From Mnemiopsis leidyi (lineage: Eukaryota > Ctenophora > Tentaculata > Lobata > Bolinopsidae), in NCBI GenBank assembly GCA_000226015.1, contig JH153219.1, positions 79,912 through 140,768 on the forward strand: 60,857 nt of DNA, read 5' to 3'. Shown here one piece after another: positions 24,528-37,500 of this stretch. Each line of letters opens with the position of its first letter. Position 1 is the stretch's first letter. The position numbers and the translations under genes are program-made. The notes under the pieces were generated by a model, which was given only the letters and a program-made list of their open reading frames with translations, did not search any database and was not told the origin of the DNA.

Positions 24528-25588
24528 TTCCTAAAGATCAAAGTTATACGTATACACGTTGTAACATAGGTAAATTTGACAGCCGAATAGCCGATGAGGT
24601 ATTGGGTATCGTGTAAAAAATCGTGTAGTAAATCGTGTAGAAAATCCTGTAAAAATCGTGTTTCATCATCAAAAAGTACGTTCAACTGTGTGTTCTGGCT
24701 TCGAGGGCTTTTATTTGAGTGACAGTTGACGGCACCTCAATACTTTATAGGTGAGCAGTGAGGCAGTGAGCAGTTGTCTGGCTGCTGGCATTCATGAAGA
24801 CATGAATCTTGAAATCATAAAAGCCGTTAACCAGCAAAATCACATTTAAGAGTAGCGATACCAAATTTCAACGCAACCTATTAAATAATTATCGAAACAG
24901 AATATAACATTTTTACGCTCATCCATTACCGGCGGGACGCAAGTTAAAATTTGGCTGGAGCACAAATTGTAGCTATAGAGTTACCTCCGCAAACCAAATC
25001 GTCAAAACAAAACGCGCGCCGCGTTCAAAACATGATCACCATTTTCTTAAACTGTTGCGCGGCTTTTAAAGTCTTCTGAACTAATTACACGTTGCACGTT
25101 AGCTTTAAAGGTCAAATTTTGTAGTAAAAATTTTTATCTTAGAATAATTTGACAAATTTTTTTCATTAATTAAAATTTAGGTATCATCATGATAACAAAG
25201 CTAGTTTAAATTTCAAAGTATAGTCGAAGTATTTTATTCATTTATTGTTTCATGTTTACAGTTTAGTAATTAATCATGAACAAACAAATTTTGAATTTAA
25301 CTATAAAATTACAAACAACTGTGCATAATTCAAAATTTCAATCAACTATTTATTTTTCATTGAAGTAAATTTGATTAAAAATTGATCAGTGTCTTAATAT
25401 CTTGATATATATTATTCTTTTCTTAGTTGTGACGCGCGCACAGTAAAGAATCGTTCGCTAGTGGCTAAGAATATTTGAAATCGAGCGCTAAAACCCGATT
25501 CTAAATTGTCCTGAACTCAGTATTGATATTGAGATTCTTTTGATCCAATGCCGCCAATCCGTCCTCCTCTATTATTCTACAATTGAAT
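24528..25588. promoter_or_regulatory. Divergent intergenic region, SAXO4 / GSAP
   Basis: About 1.06 kb separates the two start codons, so both promoters lie here. It contains a small tandem repeat at about 24608-24664 (units like TCGTGTAGAAAA) and GC-rich patches near 25010-25070 and 25430. I found no convincing RFX X-box despite the ciliary role of SAXO4. Confidence 0.5.
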
Positions 25589-28500
25589 ATGCTATCCTTC
25601 GAACAGAAATTTGATTTAGAGGAGGTTCATGACTTGATTAAACACGGAGATGAAAGCACAAAAAGTCTTCCAGAATCTGGTCTAAAATGTATCGGCTTCC
25701 AAACAGACATTCTTCTGTTCTGCTGCAACACTGTGGCGGAAGGAAAAATCGTCACGAAGATAGGATATTATTGCCTCCAAGAGAAGACAATTCATGATCT
25801 CTATGTTCACCACGATCTGATAGACGTGCTTGTAGCATCAATCAACCCAGAGAAAAACCTTTTAGGTGAGTTATCAGCGTTGATCTCGTACGTAGGTAAG
25901 AACTTTTATGTGCTTAGAATTCAAGGACGTCGGACATTTGTCTATGTTGATTCTAGGACTATTGTCCGAAGCGGACTGTTGTCTGAAACCGAAAGTTCGG
26001 TTTTCGGACATAAGTCCACTTTGAACAACAGTCCATTTGACGGACTCTTGTCCGAATTTGTATTCCAATCTACAATTACCATGTCAAATAGCTTTTGCTT
26101 TCGGACAACTGTCCGCTTCGTACAACAGTCCATATGGCGGAGTTTTGTCCGAACACGAACTGCTGGAGAGCTTGTTAAGACATATCACATTTTACCCTGG
26201 ATATTAGAGGACATGTAACTCAGACACTTCCTGATATATGCTTAGGCAACCCTTCCCTGATCACGCGACATACATAGTCATACTTTACATAGTACAGAAC
26301 CTCCCTCTGTCATGCTGTACATGAAAGTGAACCATATATACATTCAAAAGTAATCGAGAAACGTGAGAACTTTTGGAAAACAGTCCGCTTTTTCGGAACA
26401 AGAGTCCGGTTACCGTCTATGTTATGTTACATTCCTGCTGTTTGTGAAGCTTAAAGTCTGTGTGTGAAACTAATCTGCCAAATTACAGTGTACGCGAGGA
26501 GGAAAAGTCAAAAGAGCACAAGCTATCAATCGTGCCTGGTGGAGCTGATAAATAAAAAAACTTTTGATTTGAACATCGAGAGTTCACAAACACAGCATCT
26601 TCTGGTAAGTCTTCTATTCATAGCATACTGGCTAATGTGTATAGAATGAATTATTGAGAATTGGTGCTTGACAGTTGTTTTTTCATCATAATCGGTATCA
26701 TCCTGGTGAACTCCTTGGTTTACTTCCGATTATTTCAGCTGCTCGTCTAATCTTGCACTGTTCCAAGAATAAAGCAGTTCCTATTTGTCATTTGTTCACT
26801 GTAACACGTTGACGTATAAATATTTGAATTTTGAAATATAAAACTATGTAATTAGTTTAATAGTAATTAATGGTTTAAGAAGTTTTGCCCTACATGTGCA
26901 CTTGAATGGGTAAAAACATTTAATTAGATTCATTTACATTTGATATCCATCTTAAACTAAATTTATACAGTAATTATGTTATGATTTTACAGTTCTTTCC
27001 GTGGCGAAATGCAAAAGAAAAGGGTAATCGTAGGGAGCACCTTGTATTCTTCATTGAGAAACGAAGTGAGTAAAACACTATCTATTGAGTAGGTATACAA
27101 TTTGTGATTAACAAAATAAAATTGAAAATTCCCACGTGACACAAAATTCCTTAAATCATTATCTAGTTCATGAAATTATCTGATCTTCCCTTGTCGATTT
27201 CAGGACTTGGAATTATCCACATAACAACTACCCTCAACCAGTCAAATGTTAGTACTTGGTAACTGTTGACCTGAGTTAGTGTACAATATTGCCCGTGTTA
27301 CAGCTACTTGTATTCCTACAACAGTGTCAAATATCAGTCTGTGTACTGATAACAAGGAACAGTGACTGAATGAACTGCAATCATTTCTACAGTTGTCTTA
27401 GTGGATCTGTAAAAGTTGTATATAGATAATGTTTTGAACCAATTCTAGAGGTAGTACAGTCATTTTACTGGAGATAATTTTCAGAAGATCGAGGTTCAGC
27501 AAATCCAAAAAGAGTTTCTAGTACAAAGTTACGTGTGGTATCAGATAGATCTACCTGCCATGCGGCTCTACTACATCTACCTCCAACAGAAGGTAATCCC
27601 TAGCTAATCCCTTCAAGCCATAGCTCTTCCTAAAAACTGAATATTCCAAATAAAAGAAGATTAATTATAATTTAGAGTTGTTATCTTCCTCAGGTATCCG
27701 GAGGTGAAGTGGCGGCTGCTACATCCATGTTTAACGTTTATCAGTTTTCCTCGCGCAGCAATCCTGAAATTGTCCTCGCTGCAAGTCTTCCTCTCCCTCT
27801 TTATCCTGAACTGTACTCTGATAGGTGAGATAATGTCTGTTTTTCGTCGTATTAATCTACTAGTAAATACCCGCAAATATTTTCGGTACATTTTACTGAT
27901 AACATAACTTTATTTGAGTTGCCCTTACATACCCAGCAGTTGGAATAACCGCATAACAAATTGTAGGCATTCAAAACCTACCGATAGAACTTTGGTTGAA
28001 AGAATTAACAAACATCCGTCAAATTTTTGAGGAGTGCGCTAAGGGCATTTGCCTCTGCAATCTTTTTACGTCGACTCAGCTGAATGACCGGGAAACCGTG
28101 ATTGAGGGTTAAATGAGGAGGGTCTTCGTTAAAAGATCTAGAATCTTCCAGGAGCCCCTTCAGTATAACTGTAAACTGTAAAGTGTAAAAGCCTGGGTAC
28201 AGGTGTAACAAAATGTAAAAAAATACAAATTTAGACCCAAAGTACAATTACACAAAATTTCTGAAACGGAGCGACATAGAAGTTTCCTTTAACAAACAAT
28301 AATGCAACAAATTGGATTATGGTGTTTTACTCCGAGGTTGCTTAAATTACCCTGATGTCTAATCGCATTCTGCAACTCTCAATGGGCCAGTGGAACTATG
28401 ATATCACAAACTCAAGCTCATGATTCTCCCTCAACTACCAATAGACACATTTTACTGATAATGAAATAATGCAAAATAATCTACCTCTGCTATATTTTCA

Positions 28501-31500
28501 ATAACTCGACAATTTAATTTGAAAACTTTTCCCCGAAGGAACCAAATTTCCATCTTTCTTACTTTTCTCATGAAACACGTTTTATCCGCACACGCACACA
28601 AATTTCGGTTTTATACGTATGATGTATGATGAATGGAAAATTGGCTGTGTGCTGTGCTGAGATTTTGTATTTATTATGAGATATTTATAACCATTTTAAG
28701 CTATTTTTAGTTATTGGTTATTGTAGCTATTTTTAGCTATTTTTAGCGATTTTTAGTGATTTTTCCTCGCAATAATCGTTATTTATGGTTATATATGGTT
28801 ATATATGGTTATGATATATTGAGAAATTATTGACATGCATTTTTTGTGATTGTTGATTGTAGCCTGGCACTTCTAGAAGCAAAGGAGAAGGAGGCTCTTC
28901 TGCAGCCATAAATTAATCTACTAATTATCAACTCTCTTGATTCCCTTTTGCTTCTGGGAAGTGAATTGAGTTTGCGAATGCTTTAATGAAACTTGAAATT
29001 TAGCACAAGTTTGGTAATGCAACATTTTCTCCAGAAAGGACCAGTACCAGGAACTTAAAGTGATAATTCCTATATTTGTCCCTCTACTCTCTAGTTTTGT
29101 TTATTTGCACTGGGTTTTGTTATTGATTTACTAAAAGAGGTTACCAATGCACCTACCTTCTTCGCCAACCAACTTGGTTACGACATCAGTGCACTATTAT
29201 TCAGGCACAGAATGGCATTTTCTTTCTCCCATTAACACTGCTCTATCAGTTTACATCATCTTCCAGAACTCCATAATTATTTATCACTATCACAGGGACT
29301 GGGAAAGAATCTCATCTCTTCTATTCATGCTGATAGCTGCAGTCGACATAGGAAATGCGTGCTCAGAGTTGGGAAGGAACACTTTAGAATTGCTATGTCT
29401 TGAAAACAGTTCAATACGACTGCAAAGTTGGGGGTTTGTTGTCTTGGTCTTGATTGGTGAACTCTGCTATGTTATCTCCTCCTATCTTAATCTTGTCCTT
29501 ACCGTTGTTAAAACAATAAACATCGTCAATCCATTTTACAGGTTGAATAGTCGCGCAATATACATTAGTTTATGTAGCATTATAATTTTCTATTTTGCTC
29601 TGTTCATTTCCGATATCATTTATGTTATCTGTGAAAGATTGAATCAGAACCCTATAAAATGCACTACTTATAGAGGTTTATTTCATGAGTTGGATACCTT
29701 AGACATTTTAGGAGAGGTGATGTTAATTTACTACTTAAATAACGGGCAGTTATATAGTCACTTCTCGGCTGTTTTAATAGTAATTCAGCTCTGTCTTCCT
29801 GGAATTATAGTGCTTGTATGCGCGGTCCTCCAAATGTTCTACATCAAGAAAGCATTCAGTAGAAGTGAAAACCAAGTAGTCAACACAGCAAACCATGCCA
29901 ATCTTACTGTGTTCATGATCTCATTGCTGTATGTGTGCAGTGTCTCTGTATATTCATATCGTATGCTAGTCCAACACATTCAAATATTGATACATAACGC
30001 TTATACCCCATTTGACTACAGGCTGCTCTCATTTGGTAAATACACTTTGCCACTTGTAAACGCAGCCTTGTTTCCGACCATTCTGACCCTCCGCAAACCG
30101 GATCTGAGGGCACAGTTCAGGAACTACATTGTAAAGATGCTCCTTCTTCCTCTCACCATCTTCGGCAAAGTTCGATCTCTGGTTCCTAGAAGAAGTGGAT
30201 ACATCCAGATATGAGATATGACAGTTAGTCGTGGTTAAAAACACTGAAAACTAAAACAGGGAAATCTCTACAGAACTCTTGTTTTGGACTTGCTACTACC
30301 ATTGTGGAATGTGGGGGGGACATTGTTGAGAAGCTTAACCTTGGGTCTTCTTATTTTTGCAATTCGACTAACAGCAATTATTCTTAGGAGTGAGTTTTTC
30401 AGTGAACAAAAAGTAGGATCTGTGAATAAAAATTTAAAATCAGTTTGTTTTCAGCTCAATGTATATTTTGGTAACATGCAAAGACAGTCTTGGAGCTTGA
30501 TATTAAAGAGTGTGTAGTTCTTTTGCGAAAATGATAATTTCAAATTAGTCTCATCCCAATGTCAGACGGACAAAATTATTTTTGGGTGAAAGTAATTTTG
30601 AGTGCAAGTAATATTTGTGAATAAATGATTTTTGTGTGAAGAAATTAAAATTACAATTATTTCAAACCATTTTTAGCCCGATGTATATATTTTTTACGCA
30701 AATACACATAGTATGTAGTAAGTTCGTTAAGTTACCAATTTTCTAGTAACCACTTAAAAGCTTCAAAACCACCATAAATAAGTTCAATCAGCCTATTCCG
30801 GAAAAAATTCCCTTCCAAATCAATTATCTCTTAATAAAGATTGGGTCTCAGGACGACCCACAAGTGGTAGTTAGAATGTAGAAATATTCTAGATATTCGG
30901 TACACTGTGTTAAGTTCAAGTGGTAGTTAGAATGTAGAAATATTCTAGATATTCGGTACACTGTGTTAAGTTCAAGTGGTAGTTAGAATGTAGAAATATT
31001 CTCGATATTCGGTACACTGTGTTAAGTTCAAGTGGTAGTTAGAATGTAGAAATATTCTAGATATTCGGTACACTGTGTTAAGTTCAAGATCCGGAGGGGA
31101 ATGAAGGTGTTTGAAACTTCGTTGCTCCGGTTATTACCAATATATCACTTATCGCTTTCTGCTTTAAATCGTCTCAGAATTTTTTGTTGTTAATCATTTT
31201 TCTTCTCCGAAGAATTGATTTGAAAGATGATTGCAACTTTGATATTGCCGAAAAATTGTACCGAAAAGTAAAGAAAAATGTTACGTTGTTAGTGATTCTT
31301 TTTAAGAGGTATAGATAATGCTGTAACTCTTTAATGGTACTCATAATTCAATATCTCTGATATGGTACACACAATTCTGTATCTCTGATATGGTACACAC
31401 AATTCTGTATCTCTGATATGGTACACACAATTCTGTATCTCTGATATGGTACACACAATTCTGTATCTCTGATATGGTACACATAATTCTGTATCTCTGA

Positions 31501-34500
31501 TATGGTACACACAATTCTGTATCTCTGATATGGTACTCATAATGGAAAATTGGCTGTGTGCTGTGCCGAGATTTTGTATTTATTATGGGATATTTATAAC
31601 CATTTTAAGCTATTTTTAGTTATTGGTTATTGTAGCTATTTTTAGCTATTTTTAGCGATTTTTCCTGGCAATAATCGTTATATATGGTTATGATATATTG
31701 AGAAATTATTGACATGCATTTTTTGTGATTGTTGGTTGTAGCCTGGCTCTTCTGCAGCCATAAATTAATCTACTAATCATCAACTCTCTTGCTTCCCTTT
31801 TGCTTCTGGGAAGTGAATTGAGTTTGCGAATGCTTTAATGAAACTTGAAATTTAGCACAAGTTTGGTAATGCAACATTTTCTCCAGAAAGGACCAGTACC
31901 AGGAACTTAAAGTGATAATTCCTATATTTGTCCTTCTGCTGTCTAGTTTTATATTATTTGTTCTGGGTTTTGTCATTGAGTTACTAAAACAGGTCACCAA
32001 TGCACCTACCTTCTTCGCCAACCAACTTGGTTACGACCTCAGTGAACTATTATTACGGCACAGAATGGCATTTCCTCTCTCCCGTTCACACTGCTCTATC
32101 AGTTTACATCATCTTCCAGAACTCCATAATTATTTATCACTATCACAGGGACTGGGAAAGAATCTCATCTCTTCTATTCATGCTGGTAGCTGCAGTAGAT
32201 ATAGGAAATGCGTGCTCAGAGTTGGGAAGGAACACTTTAGAATTGCTATGTCTTGAAAACAGTTCAATACGACTGCAAAGTTGGGGGTTTGTTGTCTTGG
32301 TCTTGATTGGCGAACTCTGCTATGTTATCTCTTCCTATCTTAATCTTTTCCTAACGGTAGTCAAAACAATAAGCATTGTAAATCCATTTTACAGGTTGAA
32401 TAATCACGCAATATACATAAGTTTATGTAGCATTTTAATTTTCTATTTTGCTCTGTTCATTTCCGATACCTTTTGTATTATTAATGACAGGTGGAATCAG
32501 AACCCTTTAAAATGCACTGTTTATGGTGGTTTATTTCATGAGTTAGATAGCTTAGACTTTTTAGGAGTGGTAATGTTAATTCAATGTTTTATTAACTTCC
32601 AGTTTTATAGTCTCTTCTCGGCTGTTTTATTGATAATTCAGCTCTGTCTTCCTGGTATTATAGTGCTTGTATGCATGCTCCTTCAAATGTTCTACATCAA
32701 GAAAGCATTCAGTAGAAGTGAAAACCAAGTAGTCAACACAGCAAACCATGCCAATCTTACTGTGTTCATGATCTCATTGCTGTATGTGTGCAGTGTCTCG
32801 GTATATTCTTTTCGTATGCTGTTCCAACACATTCAAATGTTTATATATAACACTTATACTCCGTTTCACTACAGACTGCTCTCATTTGGTAAATACACTT
32901 TGCCACTTGTAAACGCAGCCTTGTTTCCGACCATCCTTATCCTCCGCAAACCGGATCTGAGGGCACAGTTCAGGAACTACATTGTAAAGATGCTCCTTCT
33001 TCCTTTCACAATCTTCGGCAAAGTTCGATCCCTCGTTCCTAGAAGAAGTGGATACATCCAGATATGAGATATGACAGTTAGTCGTGGTTAAAAACACTGA
33101 AAACTAAAACAGGGAAATCTCTACAGAACTCTTGTTTTAGACTTGCTGCTACCATTGTTGGGAAGCTTAACCTTGGGTCTTCTTATTTTTGCAATTCGAC
33201 TAACAGCAATTATCTTAGGAGTGAGTTTTTTCAGTGAAAGTAGGATCTGTGAATAAAAATTTAAGATCAGTTTGTTTTCAGCTCAATGTATATTTTGGTA
33301 ACATGCAAAGACAGTCTTTGAGCTTGATATTGAAGAGTGTGTAGTTCTTTTGCGAAAATGATAATTTCAAATTAGNNNNNNNNNNTGGTAGTTAGAATGT
33401 AGAAATATTCTAGATATTCGGTACACTGTGTTAAGTTCAAGATCCGGAGGGGAATGAAGGTGTTTGAAACTTTGTTGCTCCGGTTATTACCGATATATCA
33501 TTTATCGCTTTCTGCTTTAAATCGTCTCAGAATTTTTTTGTTGTTAATCATTTTTCTTCTCCGAAGAATTGATTTGAAAGATGATTGCAACTTTGATATT
33601 GCCGAAAAATTGTACCGAAAAGTAAAGAAAAATGTTACGTTGTTAGTGATTCTTTTTAAGAGGTATAGATAATGCTGTAACTCTTTAATGGTACTCATAA
33701 TTCAATATCTCTGATATGGCACACACAATTCTGTATCTCTGATATGGTACACATGATTTCATAACTCCGATAATGTACATATAAATCCGTAGCTCTGATA
33801 TTATGTATCTCTCTGGTACACACAATTCTGATATTATGATACACACAATTCTGATATAATGATACACACAATTCTGATATAATGATACACACAATTCTGA
33901 TATAATGGTACACACAATTCCGTAACTCCAGTATCTATTTTCAGCCGGAGACACATGATAGGACCTACAAGTCGCAGTATGCCGGACTCGCGAGTAAACA
34001 TCACCCTCCTGAGACCTTGCTCCGCTATAGAGAGTCTCGTAGTCTGTATTGGCTACGGAGCTCAATATTTCGTATACCTTATACATAGTGGTATGTATAT
34101 TGTATACTGTACTAGCTCTATATGCTGCCCATTGAACACTTGTAGTAAGATTTGATCATCTATTGTTTACTGATTTGCTGCTGGAATGCTATAACAATAG
34201 GCGTGCAAATTTTTGCAGACGTTTTGTGCAATCTTTCGTTTCTGCATAAAAATGTAGATAAAATGTGCCAGTAAGCAAATTCCTCTGTAGTCTGTACTTA
34301 GTTTATAGAATTCATGGTTACGCTATCTCGCTAGATTTAGATAGTTAGTATATGAGGTATAAAATAGTATCATTTTCCGCACACATCACACCATCCATTG
34401 TACATAACATGATACTATACATTATAAATTTCACCACACTATACATTGTACAAGGTACATAGCATTATGTTACTTAATAACACTCTACTTATAATCTACA

Positions 34501-37500
34501 TATGATGCAATACCTCAGGCTACCTCGTGGAATGCAAGCACGGTGAAGCAGATGACGCTACCCGTAGCGTCGTGTTTTTCTCCCTAGCGGGCTATGTGTT
34601 TGTCTACTCCCCTCCCTCCGTCCTCCACTGCATTGATGCTAGGTAAGTAGTTTTTCTCCCTAGCCGGCTATGTGTTTGTCTACTCTCCTCCCCCCGTCCT
34701 CCACTGTATTGATGCTAGGTAAGAGTTTTTCTCCCTAGCGGGCTATGTTGGGAGAACTTATGCTCCGATAATTTGAGCAGAATGCATGCACTGTGAAATG
34801 TAAGATTACTGTGAAATGTAAGATAACGGTGCAATGTGAAATGTAAGATTGCATTGTGAAATGTAAGATTGCACTGTAAGATTGGACTGTGAAATGTAAG
34901 ATTTTATATAACCTGCCGGTTGTGTACTGCAGGTTGTATACTGCAGGTTGTATACTGCAGGTTGTATACTGCCGGTTGCATACTGCAGGTTGTATACTGC
35001 AGGTTGTATACTGCAGGTTGTATACTGCAGGTTGTATACTGCAGGTTGTATACTGCAGGTTGTATACTGCAGGTTGTATACTGCAGGTTGTATATTGTAT
35101 ACTGCAGGTTGTATACTGCAGGTTGTATACTGCAGGTTGTATACTGCAGGTTGTATACTGCAGGTTGTATACTGCAGGTTAAGGTGTTCTGAAGATTATA
35201 CACCATACGTTCGGGGGTTATGGGTTGTGCTAGTTCTAGTGCATTACATGGCATAAGTTCCATAGGTCCATAATTAATGAACAACGAAGGCTTTCTTGTT
35301 GAATATCTCCTTATATTGTATCTGTCTATTCCTCAATTTTAATTTTTATTTTACACAGCATGTTTAACACATCGGGAACGTTAAATGCCCATATAGAATG
35401 TCAAGAAATCCAACAATTTAACAAGTTTATTTTTAGTTTTTCTGCTATCAGTGTTCAGAAGCTCCTTTAGTCCTCTTTATTTCAGTTCGACTCACCTTAC
35501 AAGAAACAACATGGTATTTGAAGATGTTCCTCTCCCTCCGAGTTTAGGGCTTGATAACCAAGGTATGGGATGAAATTAAAAAGTGTTTATCCAAGGTTCA
35601 TAGTCAGCAACCAATACTAAAATATTTAGAAAGCCTAATAAATTTCTTTGAAATATAATTAATCCCTATTGAGACTGTGGAACGACATGTTTAAGCATGA
35701 GCTTTATGCCCATTAAATACTCTTGACTTTTGGGGCAATTTAATTTCATATTCCCCAGACTTTGTGCAGCACGCTGGGAAACCTATGCCACTATGTCCTA
35801 TGGTATTGCAGTCCGGTGAACCCGCTGTTATAGTTAATCAGACCACTATCTATTCGGTAAGCTATATCAGCCGAACCTGAAGTTTCTTACTGTCTTATTT
35901 TAACAGGGATTATTCTGAATGTTTCCCTCAAAACAATTTCAGATCAAGCTGGAACCAGAAAATATTTTGTCTCGCTACAAGTGCGTGTCATGTCTGCCTA
36001 CCTGGTCCTTCCTTATTCATCTTGCTCTGAACCACCTGAACGATCTGAAGGTAAAAAATTGATACGTTTAATCTCTGGTTTTATCAATCAGGAATTCTTC
36101 GAGGCGGCCTCCTTGCTTCTATGTTTAATACTTATAGTGTCAACTTTTCAGCTTGCTCACAAGATGCTGCTACACTCGATGTCGGCTTATCCGAGCACCG
36201 ACATTACAGAGCTTATCAAAGAATATTTGCTTACTGCAAGTCATGTCACACTTTCTGAACAGGTTAGGTTTTAAGGATACAGGCAGTGGTCAGCGGCCTT
36301 GAGCCAATCAGGCCTTCTGTTTCCCTGTTTTATTGCCCCTTTTGGTCACAGAATTTCAGGATAGTCATCATCAATGGCGATCGCGGTAATCTTTTTATTG
36401 GTTAGCACGCGCACGCACGTACGTACAAAGCCGCTAGCTGCGCGCGCCCCACTGGCACGTGTTTATTTAACATAACTGGTCCTGACTCCTGGTTAAGTGA
36501 ATCATTACATTGTTTGAATCCCGTTCCGACGTGTCGGTAGCTGGCTCTTGAGTTCAATCACCCGAGGCCTACTACCTCAAAGATTATGATTTTTCAGAAA
36601 ATATTAGAGAATTCGCTCATGTCATCAAAGTTATATCTGATATTTATATTACAAGCCATTTTAATTGAAATTAATTAAACATGTCTAGATAGGTAAATCT
36701 CTGCCACTCTCTTGATAATAAAGGTTTAGGTTGAAAGATAAAATGTTTATTTACTGCTGAAACCTGGATTTTATGCGTAGGGTAAATAATACTCTGCATT
36801 TTCTTACAGACTAAAATCCACTGCCCCAAAGCATTTAATCTTAAATTACTATCACTATTGCAAATTGGCATCATTTATCGAGTTCCGGGATAATCTTGAT
36901 ATTTGCTTGAAAATTCTTCTCATATTTCCAGTCATACGTAATAAAATAACAGAAATTTGTTAAATAACAATTGCGATAAATACTTCCACGGCGTTTTCAA
37001 GGTTATATTCAGAGCTTTGTCGGCCAGCTTGCTAGAGGGGCGTACTGTGAATTCAATATAGATTTTATGGCTTTGTCACACGTGCAGTGTTTTCAAAGAT
37101 ACGTTTCTGTGAAGGTCAAACCAGACTTCATGACTGTTTTCAAGCTTGTTGTCGACCTTTTTGTGCACCATGCAACCTTATTTGAAAGGGGGTAGTAGTC
37201 AGGGCAAATCTGAGAAATAACGCCCTGATTGCAGCTTGTTATTTACTTAACTTTGCTGTGAGGGACAAGCACAAGTTTAGACTATTGGTCATGGTGTTGC
37301 GTAGATGAACCGAATTTAGATGAACGATCATTCACGTCATGCGATTCATAGAGCCGTCGTATCGATCTTCGTCACGAGATTGCCTCCCACGCAAAAAGGA
37401 GTTCTGAGACAACCTGTAGTTAGGAAAGTGGAACTGCTGCCAAAGAGTTAGCCAACATGACTTAACTTAAGGGTGTACACGCTGCCTGTCTTTTTGAGAT

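Larger units (their letters stand above)
28632..31540 (+). repeat. Duplicated 2.9-kb unit, copy A
   Basis: Begins AATGGAAAATTGGCTGTGTG and runs through a receptor gene, its 3' flank, the 56-bp minisatellite, a GATCCGGAGGGGAATGAAGG block and the 28-bp array. The same order recurs from 31541. The units are head to tail within GSAP intron 6. Confidence 0.9.
31541..33944 (+). repeat. Duplicated 2.9-kb unit, copy B
   Basis: Second head-to-tail copy of the unit starting at 28632, with the same order of parts. It is shorter because of a 10-N gap at 33376-33385 and a contracted upstream AT repeat. It ends directly at the GSAP exon 7 splice acceptor. Confidence 0.85.

Noticed and set aside
25866..26218. 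Extension of GSAP exon 1 to a 211-residue ORF
   Set aside because: The extra part translates the GTCCG dyad cluster; a consensus donor at 25866 and the phase of the next exon support splicing.
31912..32256. ORF of 114 residues with a signal-like start overlapping receptor B
   Set aside because: It is in another frame than the conserved receptor and is not preserved in copy A.
34889..35284. Long Cys/Tyr/Val-rich and Gln/Tyr-rich ORFs in several frames
   Set aside because: Translation of the 14-bp GSAP intron array; open in many frames with no start context or splice partners.
36092..36151. Longer form of GSAP exon 12
   Set aside because: In frame but hydrophobic and without similarity to the family; the acceptor at 36151 has the better pyrimidine tract. 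Kept as an alternative only.
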